A DNA stretch of 64,000 bases from Shinella zoogloeoides (lineage in GTDB: Bacteria > Pseudomonadota > Alphaproteobacteria > Rhizobiales > Rhizobiaceae). Below are positions 36,139 through 44,647 of this stretch, piece by piece; position 1 is the first letter of the stretch; every line of letters begins with the position of its first letter. The notes below the pieces were generated by a model. The model had not been told where the DNA came from. It saw only the letters and a program-made list of their open reading frames with translations, and searched no databases. The DNA lies in assembly GCF_020883495.1 (NCBI RefSeq), contig NZ_CP086611.1, forward strand, positions 186,001 through 250,000, in the 5' to 3' direction. The translations under genes were made by a program, and so were the position numbers.

Positions 36139-37224
36139 CTAGCGCAGCCCCTTCGCGCGATCCCAGGCCTGCGACCACAGTTTCAGGGCCTTCTGGTCCA
36201 GCGCTTTCGGCAGGTGCAGGCGCTTCTGATCTTCCTCGGAGGGGTAGAGGTCCGGGTTGGCTCGGAGCTTTTCATCGAGGAGCGCCAGCGCGGCCTTGTT
36301 GGCGGTCGAGAAGCCCGTTTCCGTGGCTGCCGCTGCGGCGATCTCCGGCCGCAGGAAGAAATCGATGAAGGCATGGGCGGCCTCGGGATGGGGCGCATCG
36401 ACGGGAATGGCGAGCACGTCGGACCAGACGAGATTGCCTTCCTTGGCGAGGCGATAGGCGATGGAGAAGGGCTTGCCCGCCTCCTTCGCCCGGCTGCTGG
36501 CGATCAGCATGTCGCCGGAAAAGCCGATGGCAAGGCAGAGATCGCCGTCGGCAAGGTCGTTGACATAGCTGGAGCTGTGGAACTTGCGCACATAGGGACG
36601 GACCCTGGAGACCACTTCCACAGCCTTTTCCAGCTCGTCCCTGTCGGTCGTGTCGGGATTCAGCCCGAGATAGATGAGGGCGAGGCCCAGCACCTGCTCG
36701 GCATCGTCCAGCATGCCGACGCCGCAGGAGGCGAATTTCTCGACCACGGCCGGGTCGAAGACCATGCGCAGGGAATCGACAGGCGCATCGGGCATGATCG
36801 CCTGCACCTTCTCCACATTGTAGCCGACGCCGGTCGTGCCCCACATCCACGGCACGTTATGCGCATTGTCGGCATCGACGACGGCTCCCCGGGCGAGGGC
36901 CGCCGGGTCGAGATTGCCGAGGTTGGAGAGCCGGGCGCGATCCAGCGTCGCCCAGATGCCGACGGGAAGCTGGCGCAGGAAATGGGGAGAGAGGTTGACG
37001 GTCACGAGGTCGTAGCCCGAATTGCCGGTCAACAGCTTGGTCTCGACGATGTCGTTGGAATCGAACACGTCGTAGGAGACCTTGATGCCCGTCTCCTTTT
37101 CGAAGGCGGCAACGGACTGGGGGCTGAAATAGGATTCCCAGGAATAGAGGTAGAGCACCTTCTCCTCCGCCCATGCGGGGGCGGCGAAAAGGCATGCGGC
37201 GGCGAGCGCGAGCCAGCGTTTCAT
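36139..37224 (-). CDS. Polyamine-type ABC substrate-binding protein (PotD/PotF family)
   Basis: A 361-residue periplasmic protein with a signal peptide (hydrophobic core about residues 5-17, cleavage near PAWAEE). The mature N-terminus LYLYSWESYFSP, the FDSNDIVETKLLTGNSGYDLV segment and NVPWMWGTTGVGYN are typical of putrescine/spermidine-binding proteins. The ATG at 37224 is chosen as it starts the signal peptide; an in-frame extension to 37338 overlaps the upstream gene. No permease or ATPase genes are adjacent, so it must use another transporter. Next to agmatine deiminase, it probably binds agmatine or putrescine. Confidence 0.85.
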   Translation of the reverse strand: MKRWLALAAACLFAAPAWAEEKVLYLYSWESYFSPQSVAAFEKETGIKVSYDVFDSNDIVETKLLTGNSGYDLVTVNLSPHFLRQLPVGIWATLDRARLSNLGNLDPAALARGAVVDADNAHNVPWMWGTTGVGYNVEKVQAIMPDAPVDSLRMVFDPAVVEKFASCGVGMLDDAEQVLGLALIYLGLNPDTTDRDELEKAVEVVSRVRPYVRKFHSSSYVNDLADGDLCLAIGFSGDMLIASSRAKEAGKPFSIAYRLAKEGNLVWSDVLAIPVDAPHPEAAHAFIDFFLRPEIAAAAATETGFSTANKAALALLDEKLRANPDLYPSEEDQKRLHLPKALDQKALKLWSQAWDRAKGLR

Positions 37225-37273
37225 CGTCTTTCTCCGTTTCTGATGGGGTCTCGGTCCGGCAGTCGCCGCATAT

Positions 37274-38296
37274 TCACAGCGGCTGTTCCTGCGTGATGCA
37301 ATGGATCGCGCCCCCGGCGGGAACGACGGCGCCGACATCGACGGTGACGATGCGCCGGTCCGGGAAGGCCCGGGCGACCGCCGCCTTTGCCTCTTCGCCC
37401 GAGGGCCGGCCGAAGGTCGGCATCACGACGCCGCCATTGGCGAGGGCGAAGTTGATGTAGGAGCGTGCGAAAATCTCGCTGGTCGCCTCCACGTCATAGG
37501 CTTCGGGAATGGGGATGACCTCGAAGCTGCGTCCGCGCGCGTCGGTCTGGCTCTTCAGGGCCGCCAGATTGTCGGCGAGGATGCGGCCGTGCAGGTCGTC
37601 GGGATCGGGATTGTATTCGAACATCACGACGCCGGGCCGCACGAAGCAGCACATGCCGTCGATATGGCCGTCCGTTTCCAGGTCGAGCGGATCGCCGGGC
37701 AGCCAGACGACCTTTTCGAGGTTCAGCATGCGCAGAAGCTCCTGCTCCACCCAGGCCTTGGAAAGGCCCGGATTGCGGTTGGGGTGGAGCAGGCTCGTCT
37801 CGGTGACGATGAGGGTGCCGTCGCCGTCACAGGCGAGCGAGCCGCCCTCGCAATGCAGGAAGGACCGGACGATCTCCGCCTCCTCATAGGCGAGCACGCG
37901 GCCCGCCAGCGCATCGTCGGCGTCGAAAGGCTCGTGCTTGCGGCCCCAGGCGTTGAAGCGCCAGGAAACGCCGGAAAGCCCGCCATCCTCCCGTTTCATG
38001 AAGGTCGGCCCGGAATCGCGGATCCAGCAATCGTCGATCGGCAGGGCGACGATCTCGATATCCGCGCCAAGCTGCGCCCGGGCGCTTTTCGTGTGGTCGG
38101 GATGGGCCACCATGCTGACGGGTTCGAACTGGGCGATGGCCTTGGCCACATCGGCATAGGCCCGCTGCATGGCCGGCAGGGTCGCGCCGTAGAGATCCTT
38201 GCGGTGGGGCCAGGCCATCCAGGTCTTGGCGTGAGGCTCGAATTCGCCCGGCCGACGTCGCTTCACCTGCGGCTGCGCCCGCATCTTCGTGTCCAT
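37274..38296 (-). CDS. aguA: Agmatine deiminase
   Basis: A 340-residue member of the guanidino-group-modifying superfamily, converting agmatine to N-carbamoylputrescine and ammonia. Visible motifs: TWMAWPHRKD at the start, DDCWIRDSGPTF near residue 90, the HCEGGSLACDGDGT block, ETDGHIDGMC with catalytic acid/His, and the nucleophile Cys333 in GGAIHCITQEQP at the C-terminus. First gene of a minus-strand operon followed by a polyamine-type binding protein and an amidase. Confidence 0.93.
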   Translation of the reverse strand: MDTKMRAQPQVKRRRPGEFEPHAKTWMAWPHRKDLYGATLPAMQRAYADVAKAIAQFEPVSMVAHPDHTKSARAQLGADIEIVALPIDDCWIRDSGPTFMKREDGGLSGVSWRFNAWGRKHEPFDADDALAGRVLAYEEAEIVRSFLHCEGGSLACDGDGTLIVTETSLLHPNRNPGLSKAWVEQELLRMLNLEKVVWLPGDPLDLETDGHIDGMCCFVRPGVVMFEYNPDPDDLHGRILADNLAALKSQTDARGRSFEVIPIPEAYDVEATSEIFARSYINFALANGGVVMPTFGRPSGEEAKAAVARAFPDRRIVTVDVGAVVPAGGAIHCITQEQPL

Positions 38297-38392
38297 GGTT
38301 GACTCCTATTCATGTATGGCACTCACTATCGGCGCGATGGAGTGCGGATACAAACGAGAAGCATTCCTGTTTTCGATGAATGGATTTCATGA

Positions 38393-39280
38393 ATGGTCAA
38401 GTTTCGCCATATCCCGCCGACCCAGTTCCTGAAGGGCTTCGAGGCGGCCGCGCGGCTCGAAAGCTTCAGCCGGGCGGCGGAGGAGGTCGGCCTGACGCAA
38501 TCGGCCATCAGTCATCAGATGCGGCTGCTGGAAGGGCAGGTCGGCCAGCCGCTGTTCCTGCGCATCGGCCGGGAGGTGCGCCTGACGGATGCCGGGCGCG
38601 ACTATCATCGCACGGTGCGGCGCTGCCTTGAGATGCTGGAGGAGGGCTATCGGCGGCTGGAGCCGTACCGCAAGCCCGGCAGCGTCGTCATCTATGCGCC
38701 CCGCGGCGTCGCGCGGCGCTGGCTCCTGCCGCGCCTGCCGGCGCTGAAGGCGGCCGCGCCGGCCTGCGAGCCGTGGCTGGACACCTCGGGCGCGGCGGTC
38801 GATTTCGAGACGATGGAGGTGGATATCGCCATCGTCCATGCCCACGAGCCGCCCGCCGGCTGCGAAAGCCTGCTGCTTGCGCATGACAGCCTGTCGCCCG
38901 TCGCCGGGCCGGCGCTCGCCGGCACGCTCCGCGAACCGGCCGATATTCTGAGTGCGCCGCTGATCCATGAGGAGGGGCCTGTCGGATGGGCCGACTGGCT
39001 GGCGCAGGCCGGCGTTGCTCCGGCCGCCGTGTGGAGCGGGGCGAATTTCAGCGACAGCGATACCGCGCTTACCGCGGCCGAGCTTGGTCAGGGCGTTGCG
39101 CTTGCCAGCCTGTTTCTCGCGCAGGACGCGCTGGCCGCCGGCATGCTCGTCCGGCCGTTCGAGGTAACGATGGAAACCGGGCGCGGCTGGTATGCGATAT
39201 CCAGTCCGGTGCGGCTGAGGGACGAGGACGTGCGCGACGCCTGGCGCTGGCTGGCAACGATGGCGGCCGGGGAGACGTGA
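38393..39280 (+). CDS. LysR-family regulator, GcvA-like, divergent from aguA
   Basis: A 295-residue regulator with FLKGFEAAARLESFSRAAEE and a helix-turn-helix GLTQSAISHQMRLLEGQVG near residues 34-52, then an effector domain. It diverges from aguA over a 96-base intergenic region that contains an ATGAATGG direct repeat next to its own start, and it is the likely regulator of the agmatine operon. Confidence 0.85.
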   Translation: MVKFRHIPPTQFLKGFEAAARLESFSRAAEEVGLTQSAISHQMRLLEGQVGQPLFLRIGREVRLTDAGRDYHRTVRRCLEMLEEGYRRLEPYRKPGSVVIYAPRGVARRWLLPRLPALKAAAPACEPWLDTSGAAVDFETMEVDIAIVHAHEPPAGCESLLLAHDSLSPVAGPALAGTLREPADILSAPLIHEEGPVGWADWLAQAGVAPAAVWSGANFSDSDTALTAAELGQGVALASLFLAQDALAAGMLVRPFEVTMETGRGWYAISSPVRLRDEDVRDAWRWLATMAAGET

Positions 39281-39293
39281 GCGCGGCGGCGCC

Positions 39294-40187
39294 TTAGCGG
39301 ATGAAGAGCAGCCCCATGCCGACGACGACGAGGGCCGCGCCCGCCCAGGCCCCGGCGGCGGGGCGTTCGCCGGTCCTCAGCCAGAGCATGGGCAGGATCA
39401 GCGCGGGGGAGGTGGCCGACAGGGTGGAGACGATGCCGACCTTTCCGCCGGAAAGCGCAAAGAGCAGCAGCGTCATGCCGACGGCGAGGGCGATGAGGCC
39501 CGTAAGCGCGGTCATGGCCGCGACCTTCAGCGTCAGCGGTCCCTTCGGCTTCACGGAGGGGATCGGAAGCTGGAGGAGGATGCTGAGGCAGAAGGCGGCG
39601 ATGCCGACGCGCAGCAGCGAGGCGAGCACGGGATCGATGCCGGTCGCCATGACCGGCCGTGCGACGATGGAGCCGATGGCCTGCCCCGTCGCCGCGCCGA
39701 TGCCGAGGAGCACGCCGATCCACAGCGGCCCCTTGATCGCCTCCCATTGATGCATTTGCGCCCGGCGCTTGCCGAAGAGGATGGCGAGGAACACGCCCGC
39801 GGCCGTCACCGCGATGCCCGCCACCGCCAGCGGCGGCAGCGTTTCACCGAGCGCCAGCCAGCCGAGCAGCGCGGTGATCGGCGCATTGAGGGCGAAGAGG
39901 ATGCCGGAGCGGCGCGGGCCGAGGCGGTTGAGCGTTTCGAACAGCAGCGTGTCGCCGATGAAGATGCCGATCAGCCCGGACAGGAGGAGCGGCCCGGCAT
40001 TGGCCAGTTCCAGCTCGCGCCAGACGCCCGTGGCGAGCACATAGAGCGTCAGAAGCCCGGTGACGAAGATCTGGCGCGCCCGGTTGAAGGCCGGGGCGCC
40101 GAGATGGCTGGCCGGGCCGGCCGAAATCAGCCCCGTCACGGCCCAGCAGGTCGCGGCGCCCAGTGCTGCAAGTTCATGGATTGGCAT
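39294..40187 (-). CDS. EamA-family (DMT superfamily) transporter
   Basis: A 297-residue membrane protein with ten predicted helices in two EamA repeats (first about residues 5-130, second about 150-295). Each repeat ends in the usual helix pair with small residues (LNAPITALLGWLALGE in the first, ATSPALILPMLWLRTGE in the second). Members export amino acids, metabolites or nucleotide precursors. The ATG at 40187 starts the first helix; the longer frame adds a basic stretch without support. The substrate is unknown. Confidence 0.85.
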   Translation of the reverse strand: MPIHELAALGAATCWAVTGLISAGPASHLGAPAFNRARQIFVTGLLTLYVLATGVWRELELANAGPLLLSGLIGIFIGDTLLFETLNRLGPRRSGILFALNAPITALLGWLALGETLPPLAVAGIAVTAAGVFLAILFGKRRAQMHQWEAIKGPLWIGVLLGIGAATGQAIGSIVARPVMATGIDPVLASLLRVGIAAFCLSILLQLPIPSVKPKGPLTLKVAAMTALTGLIALAVGMTLLLFALSGGKVGIVSTLSATSPALILPMLWLRTGERPAAGAWAGAALVVVGMGLLFIR

Positions 40188-40306
40188 GGTTTTCCGATAT
40201 GTCGTCTGGCTCTGGCGACGGTTGCTCCGACCGCGCACCGTTTAAGCGCGGCCGGGCGGCCCGCGTCCAGCGCCGTTTCCGTCAATCAACAGGGTGTTCG
40301 CGTCAT

Positions 40307-40705
40307 TCAGCCGGCGGCATAGTCGGCGTCGGTGACGTGCTCCAGCCAGTCGACGACCTTGCCGTCCTTGACCTCCTGAAGCGCGATATGGGTCATGGCG
40401 ACGGTGGGGGATGCGCCGTGCCAGTGCTTTTCGCCGGGTGCAAACCAGACGACGTCGCCGGGGCGAATCTCCTCGACGGGTCCGCCTTCGCGCTGCACGC
40501 GGCCGAGGCCCGAGACGACGATGAGCGTCTGCCCGAGCGGGTGCGTATGCCAGGCGGTCCGCGCCCCCGGCTCGAAGGTCACCTGCGCGCCCTGGACCCG
40601 TTCGGCGTCGAAGGGGTTGCAGACGGGGTCGATGCGGACGGTTCCGGTGAACCAGGCCTCCGGGCCTTTCGCGGAAGGGCGCGTTCCTGCGCGTAGAATG
40701 TCCAT
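40307..40705 (-). CDS. Cupin-fold protein of the manganese-dependent hydroxynitrile lyase type
   Basis: A 132-residue single-domain cupin. It closely resembles the (R)-selective hydroxynitrile lyase of Granulicella tundricola: [28 protein letters not shown] and [15 protein letters not shown]. The metal ligands fall at the same residue numbers, His53, His55, Gln59 and His94. Many bacterial relatives have unknown natural roles, so lyase activity on cyanohydrins may be incidental. The ATG at 40705 gives the family length. It may be co-transcribed with the downstream DMT transporter gene 120 bases away. Confidence 0.75.
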   Translation of the reverse strand: MDILRAGTRPSAKGPEAWFTGTVRIDPVCNPFDAERVQGAQVTFEPGARTAWHTHPLGQTLIVVSGLGRVQREGGPVEEIRPGDVVWFAPGEKHWHGASPTVAMTHIALQEVKDGKVVDWLEHVTDADYAAG

Positions 40706-40866
40706 TGGCTCTCTCCTGTCGCTCGATGTGCCGGCCCGGTCTCTGGATAGCAGCGGGAGACCTGCGAGAACAGCCCGCACATCGTCAGGGCCGGTCGGAT
40801 ATGGTAGAACCGGCCGGAAGGCGGCCGTCAGGGCCGCGCCGAAACGATTGTGCGGGAGATATCGAC

Positions 40867-42054
40867 ATGGCGCTGGAGGATCCGATCGTCATCGTCGGTT
40901 CGGCCCGCACCCCGATGGGCGGATTTCAGGGCGATCTCGGGAGCGTCGCCGCGCCGGAACTCGGGGCGGCCGCGATCCGCGCCGCGCTGGCGCGCAGCGG
41001 CCTTGCGGCGGAGGCCGTGGAGGAGGTCGTGTTCGGCTGCGTGCTGCCGGCCGGTCAGGGGCAGGCGCCGGCCCGTCAGGCGGCGCTCGGCGCGGGCCTG
41101 CCGTTTTCTGCCGGCGCGACCACCGTCAACAAGATGTGCGGCTCGGGCATGAAGGCAGTCATGCTAGCGCATGATCTCATCGCCGCCGGCAGCACCTCGT
41201 TCGCTGTCGCCGGCGGCATGGAGAGCATGACGAACGCGCCCTATCTGCTCGACCGCGCCCGCGGCGGCTACCGTATCGGGCATGGCCGCATCCTCGACCA
41301 CATGTTCCTCGACGGGCTGGAAGACGCCTATGACAAGGGTCGCCTCATGGGCACCTTCGCCGAGGACTGCGCCGAGGCCTACCAGTTTACCCGCGCGGCG
41401 CAGGACGACTACGCCATCGCCTCCCTGACTCGCGCCCGCCGGGCTATCGAGACGGGCGCTTTCGATGCCGAGATTGTGCCTGTCATCGTGAAGGCCGGGC
41501 GTGCGGAGGCTGTCGTCAGTCAGGACGAGCAGCCCGGCAAGGCGAAGCTGGAGAAGATCGCAACGCTGAAGCCGGCCTTCCGCGAGGGCGGCACGGTGAC
41601 CGCGGCGAACGCTTCCTCGATTTCCGACGGCGCGGCCGCGCTGGTGCTGATGCGCCGCTCCCGGGCCGAGCGGGAGGGCCTTGCCCCGCTTGCCACTATC
41701 GTCGGCCATGCGAGTCATGCGCAGGCACCCCATCTCTTCGCGACCGCGCCGGTCGGTGCGCTGCGAAGGCTTGGCGAGCGCGCCGGCTGGAAACTCGGGG
41801 ATGTCGACCTCTTCGAGATCAACGAGGCCTTTGCTGTCGTCGCGATGGCGGCGATGCGCGACCTCGACCTGCCGCACGACAAGGTCAACGTCCATGGCGG
41901 GGCCTGCGCGCTCGGCCACCCCATCGGCGCATCGGGCGCTCGCGTGCTCGTCACGCTGCTGGCCGCGCTCGAGCGTCACGGCCTGAAACGCGGCATGGCG
42001 ACGCTGTGCATCGGCGGCGGCGAGGCGACTGCCGTGGCGGTCGAAAGGCTGTAA
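40867..42054 (+). CDS. Acetyl-CoA C-acetyltransferase (thiolase)
   Basis: A 395-residue thiolase with all catalytic residues: Cys91 in [10 protein letters not shown], His351 in [16 protein letters not shown] and Cys381 in [10 protein letters not shown]. It condenses two acetyl-CoA to acetoacetyl-CoA or cleaves 3-ketoacyl-CoA. GGGAGA precedes the ATG at 40867; the frame is open further upstream but overlaps the divergent cupin gene. It converges with the semialdehyde dehydrogenase gene. The biological pathway (PHB or beta-oxidation type) cannot be told here. Confidence 0.9.
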   Translation: MALEDPIVIVGSARTPMGGFQGDLGSVAAPELGAAAIRAALARSGLAAEAVEEVVFGCVLPAGQGQAPARQAALGAGLPFSAGATTVNKMCGSGMKAVMLAHDLIAAGSTSFAVAGGMESMTNAPYLLDRARGGYRIGHGRILDHMFLDGLEDAYDKGRLMGTFAEDCAEAYQFTRAAQDDYAIASLTRARRAIETGAFDAEIVPVIVKAGRAEAVVSQDEQPGKAKLEKIATLKPAFREGGTVTAANASSISDGAAALVLMRRSRAEREGLAPLATIVGHASHAQAPHLFATAPVGALRRLGERAGWKLGDVDLFEINEAFAVVAMAAMRDLDLPHDKVNVHGGACALGHPIGASGARVLVTLLAALERHGLKRGMATLCIGGGEATAVAVERL

Positions 42055-42072
42055 GCCGTTGCGGGCGGCGTA

Positions 42073-43548
42073 TCAGATGCCGCCCATGCAGAGATATTTC
42101 ATCTCCAGATAGTCCTCCAGCCCGTGGCGGGAGCCTTCGCGGCCCATGCCGGACTGCTTGACGCCGCCGAAGGGGGCGGCCTCGGAGGACATGCGCCCGG
42201 TATTGATGCCGACCATGCCGTATTCCAGGGCCTCGGCGACGCGCCAGACGCGGCTGAGATTGGAGGCGTAGAAATAGGCGGCGAGGCCGTAGATCGTGTC
42301 ATTGGCCTCGCGCACCACCTGATCGGCATCCGTGAAGCGGATGATGGGGGCGAGCGGGCCGAAGGTCTCCTCCTGCGCGATGCGCATGTCGCGGGAGATG
42401 CCGGTGAGCACGGTCGGCGCGAAGAAGGTGCCCGCACCCGCGATGCGATTGCCGCCGCAGCGGATGCGCCCGCCCTTTTCCACGGCGTCGGCGACATGGG
42501 CCTCGATTTTGGCGAGCGCCCGCCCGTCGATCAGCGGGCCGATGGCGGTGTCCGGCGCAAAGCCGTCGCCGACGGCGAGCGTGCCGACGCGGGCGGTGAA
42601 TTTCTCGGCGAATTCGTCGTGGACGCCGGCCTGCACATAGAGCCGGTTCGCCGAAACGCAGGTCTGCCCGGCATTGCGGAACTTTGCCTGGATCGCGCCG
42701 TCCACGGCCGCGTCGACATCGGCGTCGTCGAAGACGATGAAGGGGGCGTTGCCGCCGAGTTCCAGGCTGAGCTTCTTCACCTGGTCGGCGCATTGCCGCA
42801 TCAGGAGGCGGCCCACTTCCGTCGAGCCGGTGAAGCTGATCTTGCGCACCTGCGGATTGAAGCAGAGTTCGCGCCCGACGCCGTCCCCCTCGGCCGCATA
42901 GACGAGGTTGACCACGCCGGCCGGAAAACCGGCCTTGTCGGCGAGCGCCACCATCGCGCCCGCCACCAGCGGCGTCTGCTCCGCTGGCTTCAGCACCACG
43001 GTGCAGCCGGCTGCCAGTGCCGGCGAGATTTTTCGCGCGACCATCGAGGCCGGGAAATTCCAGGGCGTAATGGCGCCGACGACGCCGATCGGCTGCTTGA
43101 TGACGATCATGCGCCGGTCGCGCGAGGGGGCCGGGATCGTCTCGCCGTAGACGCGGTTCGCCTCCTCGGCATACCATTGCAGATAGGCGGCGGCGTGCGA
43201 GACCTCGGATTTCGCCTCGGCGAGCGGCTTGCCCATCTCGGCGGTCAGGATGGCCGCGAGGTCGTCCGTATGGCGGACGATCAACTGGTGCCAGCGCCAG
43301 AGCGTGTCGGAGCGCTCGCGCGCCGTCAGGCCGGCCCATTCGGCCTGCGCTTCGCCGGCCTTGTCGATGGCGGCCCGGGCGCCGTCCACGCCCATGTCGG
43401 GAATGTCGGCCAGATGCTCGCCGGTGGCGGGATTGACGACCGCGAAGGTGGGTGTGCCGGCGGCAAGGCCGAGCCAGGCGGGATCGGCGATCGCCTCGAA
43501 CAGTTCGGGGTTCTTCAGGCGGCGGATGAGGGTGTGCGACAGGGCCAA
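42073..43548 (-). CDS. gabD: NAD(P)-dependent succinate-semialdehyde dehydrogenase
   Basis: A 491-residue aldehyde dehydrogenase of the GabD type, with Glu263 (LELGGNAPFIVF), Cys297 (RNAGQTCVSANR), the TPWNFPASM block and the C-terminal GREGSRHGLEDYLEMKY. It oxidises succinate semialdehyde (or glutarate semialdehyde) in GABA-type catabolism. The start is taken as a TTG at 43548 because GGGAGGAC lies just upstream and no ATG fits; the frame without a start extends to 44106. It diverges from the TetR gene. Confidence 0.85.
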   Translation of the reverse strand: MALSHTLIRRLKNPELFEAIADPAWLGLAAGTPTFAVVNPATGEHLADIPDMGVDGARAAIDKAGEAQAEWAGLTARERSDTLWRWHQLIVRHTDDLAAILTAEMGKPLAEAKSEVSHAAAYLQWYAEEANRVYGETIPAPSRDRRMIVIKQPIGVVGAITPWNFPASMVARKISPALAAGCTVVLKPAEQTPLVAGAMVALADKAGFPAGVVNLVYAAEGDGVGRELCFNPQVRKISFTGSTEVGRLLMRQCADQVKKLSLELGGNAPFIVFDDADVDAAVDGAIQAKFRNAGQTCVSANRLYVQAGVHDEFAEKFTARVGTLAVGDGFAPDTAIGPLIDGRALAKIEAHVADAVEKGGRIRCGGNRIAGAGTFFAPTVLTGISRDMRIAQEETFGPLAPIIRFTDADQVVREANDTIYGLAAYFYASNLSRVWRVAEALEYGMVGINTGRMSSEAAPFGGVKQSGMGREGSRHGLEDYLEMKYLCMGGI

Positions 43549-43736
43549 GCGGTGTCCTCCCGATGAGGCGTCATTGACGAAGCAATAGGAGACCAGCCGC
43601 CCGCCTGCAATCGGGACGAGGCATTGAAACCGTCTCGGAGACAATATCGTCGGTTGCTTCGAGGGCCGGGCGGCATGAGATGGCGGCAAACTTGATATTG
43701 CCCCTGCTTTCAGCAAGATGGCCGGTAGGCCAGGGG

Positions 43737-44426
43737 ATGGCGACGGGTTCGTTCGAAGGAGGGGCGGTGGGCGCTGGATCGGGAAAAGGGAAGCGCGCCG
43801 TCGCCGCGCAGGCGGCCGGGCGGATGACGCGGGAGGCTTGGGTCGAGGCGGGCGTTGCGGCGCTTGTCGAGGAGGGCATCGCCAATGTGAAGATCCAGAC
43901 CATCGCCAGGAGGCTGGCCGTTTCCCGCTCCAGCTTCTACTGGTTCTTCGCGGATTTGCAGGACCTGCAGAAGGAACTGCTCGCCCACTGGCTTTGCAAG
44001 AACACGAGTCCCATCCTCGAGCGCGCCCTTCGCCCGGCATCCACCGTGACGGGGGCCGTGTGCCATATCTTCGAATGCTGGGTGGACCCGGCGCTTTTCG
44101 ATCCACGCCTCGATGCGGCCGTGCGCTCCTGGGGGCAGGTGGACGCGGCGATACGCCAGGCCGTCGATCAGGCGGACGATCAGCGGGTCGAGGCGCTGAC
44201 GCATATGTTCTCGCGCTATGGCTATGCCGCCGAGGAGGCTTTCATCCGGGCGCGGGTTCTCTATTTCACGCAGATCGGCCACTACACGCTCGGCATGCGC
44301 GACGACCGCGAAATGCGCCTGCGCCTCCTGCGCGCCTATCTTCTCAGTTTCACCGGGCGACAGGCCTCGGACGACGAGGTCGAGGCCTTCGCGGCGCTGA
44401 TGCGGCGCGTTCAGCCCGGCGACTGA
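43737..44426 (+). CDS. TetR-family transcriptional regulator
   Basis: A 229-residue regulator with a Gly/Ala-rich N-terminal tail, then the TetR helix-turn-helix (TREAWVEAGVAALVEEGIANVK then IARRLAVSRSSFYWFFADLQ, residues about 30-78) and an all-helical ligand domain. It lies between gabD (divergent) and the sarcosine oxidase operon (downstream). A 24-base palindrome just before soxB, and a short GTCTC-G-GAGAC element at 43632-43642 before this gene, are candidate operators. The ATG at 43737 is chosen over 43680. Confidence 0.82.
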   Translation: MATGSFEGGAVGAGSGKGKRAVAAQAAGRMTREAWVEAGVAALVEEGIANVKIQTIARRLAVSRSSFYWFFADLQDLQKELLAHWLCKNTSPILERALRPASTVTGAVCHIFECWVDPALFDPRLDAAVRSWGQVDAAIRQAVDQADDQRVEALTHMFSRYGYAAEEAFIRARVLYFTQIGHYTLGMRDDREMRLRLLRAYLLSFTGRQASDDEVEAFAALMRRVQPGD

Positions 44427-44497
44427 CGTCGCTTTCCGTTTCGCCGGCATGGCCCGGAACGCGCCGGCTGCCGTCGGCGGGAAGCCCCTGCCGCAAT

Positions 44498-44521
44498 CTT
44501 CTGGACATAAGTGTCCAGAAG
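44498..44521. promoter_or_regulatory. 24-base palindromic operator upstream of soxB
   Basis: CTTCTGGACA (44498-44507) and TGTCCAGAAG (44512-44521) are perfect inverted repeats with a four-base spacer. The TGGACA-n4-TGTCCA core is like sites of TetR-family repressors. It lies 126 bases before the sarcosine oxidase operon and 71 bases after the TetR gene, so that regulator is the first candidate. Confidence 0.6.
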
Positions 44522-44647
44522 CGCTAACGATAGCCGCAGACCGGATGCATGGCATCTTCCTTCATTCCCGGGGTAGCGCATGAAGCAGCACTTGGCCGCG
44601 CCGTTCCACCGCCGTCCGCCGTCCCGCGCGGCGAGGGGCATCCTGCG

